From contig NZ_QXXA01000014.1 in the NCBI RefSeq assembly GCF_009911265.1, forward strand, positions 40,407-104,406: DNA of 64,000 bases, in the 5' to 3' direction. Position 1 is the stretch's first letter. Each line of letters opens with the position of its first letter. Below, in pieces: positions 48,162 through 57,631 of this stretch. Source of the DNA: Senegalia massiliensis. Its GTDB lineage: Bacteria > Bacillota > Clostridia > Tissierellales > SIT17. The notes beneath the pieces are model-generated. The model saw nothing but the letters and a program-made list of their open reading frames with translations. It was not told where the DNA came from and did no database searches. The position numbers were made by a program, and so were the translations under genes.

Positions 48162-48207
48162 AAAACAAAAGATAGTATAACTCTAGAGTTATACTATCTT
48201 TTGTTTT
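48162..48207. terminator. 46-nt perfect palindrome after the PucR gene
   Basis: 23-nt arms without mismatch, centred on CTCTAGAG, with flanking A and T runs. It terminates the leftward PucR transcript and insulates the operon promoter. Confidence 0.85.
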
Positions 48208-48280
48208 ATTACTATATCTAAAATTCTATTTTAATCCTGAAAAAAATATCCAAAACTTTAGAAGTTCTTTATTTGGATAC

Positions 48281-49897
48281 TTACATTTCACCTTTTGATT
48301 TAAACCATATATATATATTATAAGCTAGTACTATTTCACCTATTTCAAACCCATCATCAATATTTATTCCTAATTCTCTTAATTTCTCCATTCTATATCT
48401 AAGTGTATTATAATGAATATACATATTTTTAGCTGTTTTTTGTAAGTTAAAATTTGTATCAAGTACTCCTTTTAAAGTATTCATCAAACTTAAATCATGG
48501 GTATTATCATGTTCAATTAATTTCCCTAATTTTTCATTTACATACTTTTTTAATAGTTTTATATCTTTTATTTCTTTAATTAAATTTATTACTCTGAAAT
48601 CTTCATAATGAATTAAAAATGAATCTTTATTTAATGTTTTTCCTATTTCTATACCATTTTTAGCTTCTTTATATGCAAGTGGTAATTCATTTATTTTTTC
48701 TATTCTTTTGGATATTCCTATTCCAACTTTGCCCATATATTTTAATTCATTTAATATTATTTTAGCAATATTCATTAATATCTCCTTGTTATATTCAAAG
48801 CTACCTACATTTACAAATATAACTAATGAATCATCAATATGTGCTAATTTAATTTTTCTTAACTCGATATTTATTTCTTTACTTATAATATTTTCTATGG
48901 TTTTTTCTTCTATTAATTTTTCATAATTTTCTCTTTTAATTTTTTCATCTTGAACAAGTAATTTTAAATCAATTATTACCTGTGGAAATTCCAATTCCCA
49001 TCCAAATGACTTTGCTTTATTTACAGCTTCTGTTTTAGAGCTTATATTGTTTTCAAGCATCTCTCTTATAAAAGAATTCAAATAATTTTTTTCTTTTTCT
49101 AATATTGCTCTATTTTTATGAAACTCAGAGGCCAACAACAATGAAGCTTGATTTAATGCAACTAATATACTCTCATCTTCCCTATTACATTTTACTACCA
49201 TTAAATACCCAAAAGAATTATTACCAGCTTTAATTCTATTTATTATATAATTATCTTGTTCTATTTTTGTTCCATCAATAACCAATTGTAAATTCTCAGC
49301 ATTAACAAGTTGTTTGTTTTCCAAATAAACTAATTTTTCCTTAATATTTTCTGATGTTTGTTTTATGTTAAAGTCATTATCAAACAAAATTACAGGTGAA
49401 TCTATAATTCTAGAAAATTCTTCAATAAGTGTATTTAACCCTTCTCCTTTTAAAAAAAGTTCCATCATTTTATTATTTACAAAGTTTCTAAACTTAAGTA
49501 TTCCTATATGCTTATTTAATGATAATTCTAATATTTCATTAACTAAATTAGATAAATTTGAACCCTGTGGAAGTTTTATCAATGGGAACCCTAATTTATT
49601 AGCTTGTTCAACCATTACTTCTGGAATCCTTGGTACATATCTTTGAGGCTTTATACAAATTCCTGATAAATTCTTAGATGCTAGTTTAGGAATTAATTCA
49701 TCTTTTGCTTTTTCATCTTTGTATATTGGATATAGAGTTGTAACAAGTAATGACTTTTCTTCAATATATGAAAAAACATCAGGAACTTCCATTAGAAAAC
49801 CATTTTTTACTTCATTATTAATTCCATTTGCTCCACCTATTAATTTTGCTCCATTAAATCCTTTTAATTTTAATATATTAGCTACTGTACTTTCCAA
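48281..49897 (-). CDS. PucR-family transcriptional regulator
   Basis: 538 aa. N-terminal PucR domain (about 8-125, LKGFNGAKLIGGANGINNEV then LMEVPD and IPEVMVEQANKLGFPLIKLP), a central CdaR GGDEF-like domain (about 300-410), and the C-terminal PucR-type helix-turn-helix (LQKTAKNMYIHYNTLRYRME). The B. subtilis PucR protein activates purine catabolic genes in response to a ureide. Located upstream of the amidohydrolase operon on the same strand, it is the likely activator of this pathway. Confidence 0.92.
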   Translation of the reverse strand: MESTVANILKLKGFNGAKLIGGANGINNEVKNGFLMEVPDVFSYIEEKSLLVTTLYPIYKDEKAKDELIPKLASKNLSGICIKPQRYVPRIPEVMVEQANKLGFPLIKLPQGSNLSNLVNEILELSLNKHIGILKFRNFVNNKMMELFLKGEGLNTLIEEFSRIIDSPVILFDNDFNIKQTSENIKEKLVYLENKQLVNAENLQLVIDGTKIEQDNYIINRIKAGNNSFGYLMVVKCNREDESILVALNQASLLLASEFHKNRAILEKEKNYLNSFIREMLENNISSKTEAVNKAKSFGWELEFPQVIIDLKLLVQDEKIKRENYEKLIEEKTIENIISKEINIELRKIKLAHIDDSLVIFVNVGSFEYNKEILMNIAKIILNELKYMGKVGIGISKRIEKINELPLAYKEAKNGIEIGKTLNKDSFLIHYEDFRVINLIKEIKDIKLLKKYVNEKLGKLIEHDNTHDLSLMNTLKGVLDTNFNLQKTAKNMYIHYNTLRYRMEKLRELGINIDDGFEIGEIVLAYNIYIWFKSKGEM

Positions 49898-49975
49898 AAT
49901 AAAACCTCCAAAAGTTACTTTTTATAGCTACACTATTATATCAAATAACAGTTTCTTTTAATAGACATAGAAAAA

Positions 49976-50042
49976 AATAAAGATCCTTGGCAAGCTCAGG
50001 ATAACAAATGTATATCATTTTGAGCTTGCAAAAAGATCTTTT
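49976..50042 (-). terminator. terminator of pyruvate carboxylase gene
   Basis: Stem AAAGATC...GCAAGCTCA / TGAGCTTGC...GATCTTT with a small internal bulge and a 20-nt loop, ending in T5 before the stop at 50045. Confidence 0.6.
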
Positions 50043-50044
50043 TA

Positions 50045-53000
50045 TTATTTAAGTTTTATTAAGAGTTCTCCATTTTTAACTTGCTCTTGTTCTTTAACTA
50101 AAATTGAACCTACTATTCCTTTCGATGGAGAATTTATGATTGTTTCCATTTTCATAGCTTCAATGATAATTAGAGGTTCGTTTATTTTAACTTCCTGTCC
50201 TTCCTCTACAAGTACCTTATAAATAGTCCCTGGAATACTAGCACCAACTTCTAGTGGATTATCAGCATCTGCCATTTGAGTAAATATTTCATTTGCAATT
50301 ATATTACTTGCCTTATCTTTAATTTTTATTTCTCTTACATTTCCATTGACTTCAAATGATAAAATTCTATAACCTTCATTATCTAACTTGCCAATTTGAA
50401 TAAGTTTAACTACTAGTATTTTACCTTCTTCTATTTCTATTTCTGAAGTCTCTCCTACAGTTAGACCATGGAAATATATATCACTTCCCATTCTGCTAAA
50501 GTCACCTTCATCTTTTATATATTTTAAATACTCGCTAAAAACTTTTGGATATAATGCATAGCTTAAAAGTTGTCTTTTAGTAGGTTCTATTCTGAAATTT
50601 TCTTTTAAATGTTTCTCTATCTCTTCAAAATCTACTGGTGGTAATAATTCTCCTGGTCTACAGTCAATAGATTCTTTATCTTTTAAAACAAGTTTTTTAA
50701 GCTTTTCAGGAAATCCACCTTTTGGTTGACCCATCATACCTTTAAAGTAGCTATCTACAGAATCAGGGAAACTCATTCCTTTTGCTTTATCATAGATATT
50801 TTCAGGCGTTAAATCATTTCTTACCATAAATATAGCTAAATCTCCTATCATTTTAGAAGAAGGAGTTACTTTTACAATATCACCCATCATTTCATTTGCC
50901 TTTTTAAACATTTCTTTAACTTCTGTAAATCTATGACCAAGCCCAAAACTTTCAACTTGTGGTTTTAAATTTGAGTATTGTCCACCTGGTATTTCATATT
51001 TATATATTTCAGCTGTACCTGATTTCAATTCAGATTCAAAATTCCCATATACAGGTCTTACTGCACTCCAGTAGTCATCAAGTTTTTGAATATCATCTAG
51101 ACAGATACCAGTATCTCTATTAGTATTTTCGAGAGCTGCTACTACAGAGTTTAAAGCTGGTTGACTAGTAAGGCCTGACATACTATTAAATGCTGTATCT
51201 ACAATATCTACCCCTGCTTCTGCAGCCATTATAAGGGTAGCTACTCCATTTCCACTAGTATCATGAGTGTGTAAATGAATAGGCATAGATACTTCTTTTT
51301 TAAGCTCTGTAATTAATTCAAAAGCAGCATAAGGTTTTAATAAGGATGACATATCTTTGATAGCTAAAATATGAGCGCCTGTTTTTTCAATTTCTTTAGC
51401 TAATTTTATATAATAATCCAAATCATATTTAGTTCTCTTTTTATCTAATATATCTCCAGTATAACAAATAGAAGCTTCTGCTATTTTACCAGTTTTTAAA
51501 ACTTCATCTATAGCAACTTTCATTCCATCTAGCCAGTTTAATGAGTCAAATATTCTAAATAAATCAATTCCTGCATTTGCTGATTCTTTTATAAATTCTC
51601 TAATTACATTATCAGGATAGTTTGCATAGCCTACTCCATTTGCTCCTCTAAGTAACATTTGGAATAAAATATTTGGAACTTTTTTTCTAAGTTCTATTAG
51701 TCTTTTCCAAGGACTTTCCTTTAAAAATCTATAAGATACATCAAATGTAGCTCCTCCCCACATTTCTAAAGAAAATAAATCTTTTCCAAGTATTGATGTA
51801 TCATTTGCAATCTTTGTCATGTCAACTGTTCTAAGGCGAGTAGCCATAAGAGATTGTTGAGCATCTCTCATAGTAGTTTCAGTTACTAGTAATTTATTTT
51901 GATCTTTAATCCAATTTACAAGTCCTTCTGATCCATTATTATCTAATATCTGTTTAGTTCCTTTTAAATTATCTATTCTTTCTAACTTAGGAACCATAGG
52001 AACATCAAAATCCTTTTTATCTCCTTTAACTTCATTAACTATTTTTTCCCCTAAAAACTTCAATAATTTTAATTCTTTATCTCTTGTAGGTTTAATATCA
52101 AAGATTTCAGGATGACTATCTAGAAAATTCGTATCACATTCTCCATTTAAAAAAGTTTCATGCATTAGTATATTAATTAAAAAAGCTGAATTGGTCTTTA
52201 TACCTTTAATAGCAAATTCTCTAATTGATCTTACAGCTTTTCTTGCAGCATCTTCAAATGTTCTAGAATAAGATATAGTTTTAACTAAAAGGCTGTCATA
52301 ATAAGGGCTAATTACTGATCCAGTATACCCATTTCCTCCATCTAATCTAATACCAAACCCATTTGCTGAACGATAAACATCAATTTTACCTGTATCTGGC
52401 GCAAAATTATTTTTAGGATCTTCTGTTGTTATACGGCACTGAATAGAATATCCACGTACATCAACACTCTCTTGATTTGGTAAATTAATCCTAGATGAAT
52501 CTAGACTATATCCTTCTGCAATCAATATTTGAGATTGAACAATATCTATACCTGTTACCATTTCTGTAATTGTATGTTCTACTTGAATTCTTGGATTCAT
52601 CTCTATAAAGTAATGATTGCCTTTGTTATCAACTAAAAATTCAACTGTTCCTGCATTTCTATAATTTACAGATTTTCCTATCTTTATTGCATCCTCGCAT
52701 ATAGCTTTTCTTTTTTCATCTGAAAGTGAAAAAGCTGGAGTAAACTCTATGATTTTTTGATGTCGTCTTTGTATAGAACAATCTCTCTCAAAAAGATGAA
52801 CTATATTGCCAGATTTATCTCCTAATATTTGAACTTCTATATGTTTTGGATTTTCAAGATATTTTTCAATAAAAATACTATCTATACCAAATGCTTTTTT
52901 AGCTTCATTTTTTGCACTTTGGAATGAAGAAATTAATTCATCTTCATCTCTAACAATACGCATTCCGCGTCCTCCACCACCAGCAGCTGCTTTTAGCATA

Positions 53001-53473
53001 ACAGGATATCCACAGTGGTCTGCAAATTTTAATAATTCTTTTTCTGAATTAATAGGTTTTTCTATCCCTGGTATTGTAGGAACTCCAACTTCTTTAGCTA
53101 CAATTTTTGAAGATATTTTATCTCCTACTTGTTTCATCATATCCTCAGTTGGTCCAATAAATTCTATATTAGCCTCATTACACTTTCTTACAAACTCAGG
53201 GTTTTCTGATAAAAACCCATAACCAGGGTGTATTGCATCTACCCCTTTATTTTTTGCAAGATTTATAATCTCATCAATATCTAAATATGCTTCAATAGGG
53301 CCTTTATTTTTCCCAATCAAGTAGGATTCATCAGCTTTTGTACGGAATAAGCTCTTTCTGTCTTCATGAGAATATATTGCTACTGTCCTAATACCTAATT
53401 CATGACATGCTCGAAATATACGAATAGCAATTTCTCCTCTATTGGCAACTAAAACTCTTTTAAATTTTTTCAT
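50045..53473 (-). CDS. pyc: pyruvate carboxylase
   Basis: 1142 aa, single-chain form. Biotin carboxylase domain (about 1-460, ANRGEIAIRIFRACHELG and the ATP-grasp GGGGRGMRIV), carboxyltransferase domain (about 530-800, TTMRDAQQSLMATRLRTVDM and the metal His pair in HLHTHDTSGNG), and the C-terminal biotin carrier (EAMKME, biotinyl Lys1108). It makes oxaloacetate from pyruvate, CO2 and ATP. It sits between the ureide cluster and carbamate kinase, so it may use the CO2 or bicarbonate they release. It starts 140 nt after the carbamate kinase gene. Confidence 0.97.
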   Translation of the reverse strand: MKKFKRVLVANRGEIAIRIFRACHELGIRTVAIYSHEDRKSLFRTKADESYLIGKNKGPIEAYLDIDEIINLAKNKGVDAIHPGYGFLSENPEFVRKCNEANIEFIGPTEDMMKQVGDKISSKIVAKEVGVPTIPGIEKPINSEKELLKFADHCGYPVMLKAAAGGGGRGMRIVRDEDELISSFQSAKNEAKKAFGIDSIFIEKYLENPKHIEVQILGDKSGNIVHLFERDCSIQRRHQKIIEFTPAFSLSDEKRKAICEDAIKIGKSVNYRNAGTVEFLVDNKGNHYFIEMNPRIQVEHTITEMVTGIDIVQSQILIAEGYSLDSSRINLPNQESVDVRGYSIQCRITTEDPKNNFAPDTGKIDVYRSANGFGIRLDGGNGYTGSVISPYYDSLLVKTISYSRTFEDAARKAVRSIREFAIKGIKTNSAFLINILMHETFLNGECDTNFLDSHPEIFDIKPTRDKELKLLKFLGEKIVNEVKGDKKDFDVPMVPKLERIDNLKGTKQILDNNGSEGLVNWIKDQNKLLVTETTMRDAQQSLMATRLRTVDMTKIANDTSILGKDLFSLEMWGGATFDVSYRFLKESPWKRLIELRKKVPNILFQMLLRGANGVGYANYPDNVIREFIKESANAGIDLFRIFDSLNWLDGMKVAIDEVLKTGKIAEASICYTGDILDKKRTKYDLDYYIKLAKEIEKTGAHILAIKDMSSLLKPYAAFELITELKKEVSMPIHLHTHDTSGNGVATLIMAAEAGVDIVDTAFNSMSGLTSQPALNSVVAALENTNRDTGICLDDIQKLDDYWSAVRPVYGNFESELKSGTAEIYKYEIPGGQYSNLKPQVESFGLGHRFTEVKEMFKKANEMMGDIVKVTPSSKMIGDLAIFMVRNDLTPENIYDKAKGMSFPDSVDSYFKGMMGQPKGGFPEKLKKLVLKDKESIDCRPGELLPPVDFEEIEKHLKENFRIEPTKRQLLSYALYPKVFSEYLKYIKDEGDFSRMGSDIYFHGLTVGETSEIEIEEGKILVVKLIQIGKLDNEGYRILSFEVNGNVREIKIKDKASNIIANEIFTQMADADNPLEVGASIPGTIYKVLVEEGQEVKINEPLIIIEAMKMETIINSPSKGIVGSILVKEQEQVKNGELLIKLK

Positions 53474-53580
53474 GTCATTTCCTCCTTCATTGGAATTCTA
53501 ATTCTATTATTATTATGTTTTAATATTATATAATATTAAAACATTGTATAACAAAATCGTAACATTTGCAATATAAAAAA

Positions 53581-53602
53581 ACACTAGGAAAAATCCTAGT
53601 GT
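53581..53602. terminator. terminator after carbamate kinase gene
   Basis: ACACTAGGA / TCCTAGTGT with an AAAA loop, between A6 and TTTTAT. Confidence 0.85.
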
Positions 53603-53613
53603 TTTATATATTA

Positions 53614-54552
53614 TTATTCTGATTTATATACTTTAGTACCACTTTCACCTTTTAAAGCTTCTTTAGCTCTTTCAAGTGAAGCTATTATAGTAGTTCTACC
53701 CATTTTTGATTCTGCAAATTTCATAGCAGCTTCAACTTTTGGTAACATACTTCCTGGTGCAAAATGCTTTTCTTCTATATATTTTTTAGCTTCTTTTATG
53801 CTCATTGATTCTAAGTCTAATTGATCTGGTTTACCAAAGTTAATTGAAACTCTATCTACTGCTGTAAGGATAAATAGATAATCAGCATCTACTATTTCAG
53901 CTAATTTTTCACTGGCAAAGTCTTTATCAATTACTGCTGGTACACCTTTTAAAGAATTTCCTTCTTCAACTACTGGTATTCCACCACCACCAACAGTGAT
54001 TACTACTTGACCGCTATCTATTAAAGCTTTTACAGTTTCTTTTTCTACTACATCTACAGGTTTTGGAGAAGCAACTACTCTTCTATATCCTCTTCCTGAA
54101 TCCTCTACCATATCATAACCTTTTTCTTTTCTAAGAATTTCACACTCTTCTTCAGTGTAGAAACTTCCTATTGGCTTAGAAGGATGTTTAAAAGCTTCAT
54201 CATCTTTATCTACTACAACTTGAGTTACTATTGTAGCTACAGGTTTTTTAGTATTTCTCTTTTTTAATTCTTCACCTATTGCATTTTGAAGGTGATATCC
54301 TATATATCCTTGACTCATAGCTCCACATTCTGGGAACGGCATTGAAGGAACAGCATCATCTTCACTTGAAGCAACTTCCATTGCTAAGTTAATCATACCA
54401 ACTTGTGGACCATTACCATGTGCTATTATTACTTCATTTCCATCTTCTATAAGATCAACTATTGGCTTTGCTGTATCTTTTACCAATTCTAACTGTTCTT
54501 CTGGTGTTTTTCCTAAGGCATTACCGCCTAATGCAATTACTATTCTACTCAT
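53614..54552 (-). CDS. arcC: carbamate kinase
   Basis: 312 aa, full length. Conserved IALGGNALG at the N-terminus, IAHGNGPQVG, the PFPECGAMSQGYIGYHLQNA stretch, VVASPKPVDVVE, ITVGGGGIPVVEEG and VIDKDFASEKLAEIVDADYL, ending AMKFAESKMGRTTIIASL. In catabolism it transfers phosphate from carbamoyl phosphate to ADP, giving ATP, CO2 and NH3. No arginine deiminase or ornithine carbamoyltransferase gene is near. The only local source of carbamoyl phosphate is the FdrA complex 11 kb away. Confidence 0.97.
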   Translation of the reverse strand: MSRIVIALGGNALGKTPEEQLELVKDTAKPIVDLIEDGNEVIIAHGNGPQVGMINLAMEVASSEDDAVPSMPFPECGAMSQGYIGYHLQNAIGEELKKRNTKKPVATIVTQVVVDKDDEAFKHPSKPIGSFYTEEECEILRKEKGYDMVEDSGRGYRRVVASPKPVDVVEKETVKALIDSGQVVITVGGGGIPVVEEGNSLKGVPAVIDKDFASEKLAEIVDADYLFILTAVDRVSINFGKPDQLDLESMSIKEAKKYIEEKHFAPGSMLPKVEAAMKFAESKMGRTTIIASLERAKEALKGESGTKVYKSE

Positions 54553-54812
54553 AAGTACCTCCTAAAAATTTTATAGTATAGTTAGTTTCATAGTTTTTAA
54601 ACCTATTTAAGTATATTTTATCATGAATTGCATAAAAATCCATAGTAAATTTAAATTTTTTTATAATTTAGCAAATTCCTATAATTTTCACTTGAAATTT
54701 TGTCTACTATTATCATTTCTTAATCCATCTAATGTCTCTTCAGGATATAATTTACTAGTAGTATCTTTATTAGTATAAGACAATACTAGTACTCCATAAA
54801 TATCAATCACCC

Positions 54813-57437
54813 CTAATTTCTTATTTTTTTAAGTACCTCAGATATAGTCATAGGTAAAAGTGATAATAATCCTACATAAATCCAGTGAACTCCATCTAAG
54901 CTTGATAGCTCAAATATATTCCTTAAAGGTGGAATAAATACTACACTCAATAAAAGTGTTGCTGATAATGCTATTGCACCTATAAGGTATTTGTTTGAAA
55001 ATACTCCAACCTTAAACATACTTTTATCCATAGATCTTATTGTTAAACTATTTGCAAATTGTGAAACTGCAAGTGTTACAAGAGCCATCGTTCTACCTGT
55101 TTCAATATTTACTTCTTTACCTAAATAGAATGCAATTATAGTTACTGCACCTATTACAAAACCCTTTACAAATATACTAATACCAAGTCCTCCTGCAAAT
55201 ATACTTTCATCTGAAGCTCTTGGTTTTCTATCCATTATACCAGGTTCTGGTGGATCTACTCCAAGTGCAAGTGCTGGGAAACTATCTGTTATAAGATTAA
55301 CCCATAATATATGAATTGGTAAAAGTGGAGTTGGCATCCCTATAACTAATGCTACAAAAAGAGCAATAATTTCTCCAACATTACAAGATAAAAGATAATG
55401 TATAGATTTTTTAATATTATCAAATATACTTCTTCCTTCTTCTACTGCTGAAACTATTGTAGAGAAATTATCATCAGTAAGTACCATATCTGCTGCTTCT
55501 TTTGATACATCTGTGCCAGTTATCCCCATAGCACAACCAATATTAGCTCTTTTAAGTGCCGGTGCATCATTTACTCCATCACCTGTCATTGCAACTACTT
55601 TTTCATGACTTTGCCACGCTTTTACTATTTTCACTTTATGCTCAGGAGAAACCCTAGCATACACAGAGTATTTTTCAACATTTGCTGCTAATTCACTATC
55701 AGATAGTTTTTCAATTTCTTTTCCTTCTATAGCTTCTTCATCACTTTCTAATATTCCAAGTTCCCTTGCTATTGCTATAGCAGTTATTTTATAATCTCCT
55801 GTAATCATAACTGGCTTAATTCCAGCACGCCTACATTCCTCTACAGAAACTTTAACTTCTTCTCTAGGTGGATCTATCATACCACTCATACCAACAAAGA
55901 CTAAATCACTTTCTACTGATTCACTATTTATTCTGTCAGGAATTTTTTCAATATCTTTGTAAGCTAAGCCTAGAACTCTCAGAGCATTTGAAGCCATATT
56001 TTCATTTTCTTCTATTATTTTTTGCTTATGTTCTTCAGTTATATCTTTTACTTCTCCATCTATTAATATACCTTTACATCTATCTAATATTACATCTATT
56101 GCGCCTTTAGTAAATACTCTATAGTTATTTTCTTTTTTATGAATTGTGCTCATCATTTTCCTATCAGAATCAAATGGCACTTCTTCTACCCTTGGCATTT
56201 CTTCTTCTAATTTTTTTCTATATAATCCTTTATCTCTTCCCAATACAATCAGAGCTATCTCAGTAGGATCTCCTATAGCTTTTTTTTCTCCCTTATTTTC
56301 TTCAATAGACGAGTCATTGCACATAAGTCCTGTCATTACAGCTAACTCTTCATCTGTATTTTCTATATTAACATCTTCTGAATCAATTAATTTATTATAA
56401 GTATAAACTTTAGTTACAGTCATTTTATTTTGTGTAAGTGTACCAGTTTTATCAGAACAAATTACTGAAGCAGTTCCAAGTGTTTCTACTGCTGGTAATT
56501 TTCTTATTATTGCATTTTTCTTTATCATACGCTGAACACCTAAAGAAAGTACAATAGTAACTATAGCTGGAAGTCCTTCTGGTATAGCTGCTACAGCTAG
56601 AGATACAGCTAACATAAACATTTCAAATACTCCACGCCCTTGGAAATATCCTACTAAGAATATTACTCCACATACTGCAAGAGCTATTATTCCTAAATAC
56701 TTACCTAATTGATCTAACTTTTTCTGAAGCGGCGTTTCTAAATCTTCCTGACTTTCTATCATTTTAGCTATTTTGCCTATTTCTGTATTCATACCAGTAT
56801 CAGTTACTATAACTTTTCCTCTTCCATTAGTTACCAAAGAAGTAGAATACACCATATTTTTTCTGTCACCTATAGGAATATCTTTTCCTTCTGGAATTTC
56901 TAAATCCTTATCTACTGGAACAGATTCACCAGTTAAAGCTGATTCTTCTACTTTTAAACTTGCGCTTTCAATAAGTATACCATCTGCTGCTATGTAATCT
57001 CCAGCTTCTAATATTAATATGTCACCTGGTACTATTTCTCCAGAGTTTATTTCTAATATATTGCCATTTCTTAAAACTTTTGCAGTAGGTTTTGACATAT
57101 CTTTTAGAGCTTTCAATGATTCTTCAGCTTTATTTTCTTGAACTAAACCAAGTATTGCATTTAATAATACTATTGCTGCTATTATTATAGTGTCCTTATA
57201 TTCTCCTAATGCTCCAGATACTATCGCTGCTACTAAAAGTATTATTACCATGAAATTTTTAAATTGATTTATAAATCTTTGAAACAAAGTTATACTTTTT
57301 TTACCTTCTAATTCATTTGAACCATATTCATCTCTCCGTTTTGTTACTTCTCCATCTGCTAATCCATTTTTAGGATCAACTTTTAATATATCCATCACTT
57401 CTTCAGGTTTCTTTTTATACCATAATTCCGAACTCAA
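54813..57437 (-). CDS. P-type Ca2+-transporting ATPase
   Basis: 874 aa with ten helices. Phosphorylation motif ICSDKTGTLTQNKM near residue 330, actuator loop TGESVPV, hinge MTGDGVNDAPALK, and ion-site helices PEGLPAIVTI and LITDSFPALALG. The N-terminal 75-residue domain and length match bacterial PMCA/SERCA-like (LMCA-type) pumps. It exports Ca2+. Gene stands alone with its own terminator downstream of the neighbour. Confidence 0.94.
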   Translation of the reverse strand: MSSELWYKKKPEEVMDILKVDPKNGLADGEVTKRRDEYGSNELEGKKSITLFQRFINQFKNFMVIILLVAAIVSGALGEYKDTIIIAAIVLLNAILGLVQENKAEESLKALKDMSKPTAKVLRNGNILEINSGEIVPGDILILEAGDYIAADGILIESASLKVEESALTGESVPVDKDLEIPEGKDIPIGDRKNMVYSTSLVTNGRGKVIVTDTGMNTEIGKIAKMIESQEDLETPLQKKLDQLGKYLGIIALAVCGVIFLVGYFQGRGVFEMFMLAVSLAVAAIPEGLPAIVTIVLSLGVQRMIKKNAIIRKLPAVETLGTASVICSDKTGTLTQNKMTVTKVYTYNKLIDSEDVNIENTDEELAVMTGLMCNDSSIEENKGEKKAIGDPTEIALIVLGRDKGLYRKKLEEEMPRVEEVPFDSDRKMMSTIHKKENNYRVFTKGAIDVILDRCKGILIDGEVKDITEEHKQKIIEENENMASNALRVLGLAYKDIEKIPDRINSESVESDLVFVGMSGMIDPPREEVKVSVEECRRAGIKPVMITGDYKITAIAIARELGILESDEEAIEGKEIEKLSDSELAANVEKYSVYARVSPEHKVKIVKAWQSHEKVVAMTGDGVNDAPALKRANIGCAMGITGTDVSKEAADMVLTDDNFSTIVSAVEEGRSIFDNIKKSIHYLLSCNVGEIIALFVALVIGMPTPLLPIHILWVNLITDSFPALALGVDPPEPGIMDRKPRASDESIFAGGLGISIFVKGFVIGAVTIIAFYLGKEVNIETGRTMALVTLAVSQFANSLTIRSMDKSMFKVGVFSNKYLIGAIALSATLLLSVVFIPPLRNIFELSSLDGVHWIYVGLLSLLPMTISEVLKKIRN

Positions 57438-57593
57438 TATATCACTCTCCTATAGTAACTCTCTATAATATCTTTAATTATTACTATTATTTACCCTTTT
57501 ATGTATCTTATATTCATTAACTATTTTTATTATGCATTTATTTTTCTGCAAAATAAATTATATTTCCCTGGCAATATTCGACTTTTAAAAACA

Positions 57594-57626
57594 AAAAAAT
57601 CTATGGAATTTATCCATAGATTTTTT
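57594..57626. terminator. bidirectional terminator of CoA-transferase gene
   Basis: 14-bp stem AAAAAATCTATGGA / TCCATAGATTTTTT with an ATTTA loop. Confidence 0.85.
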
Positions 57627-57631
57627 ATAAA

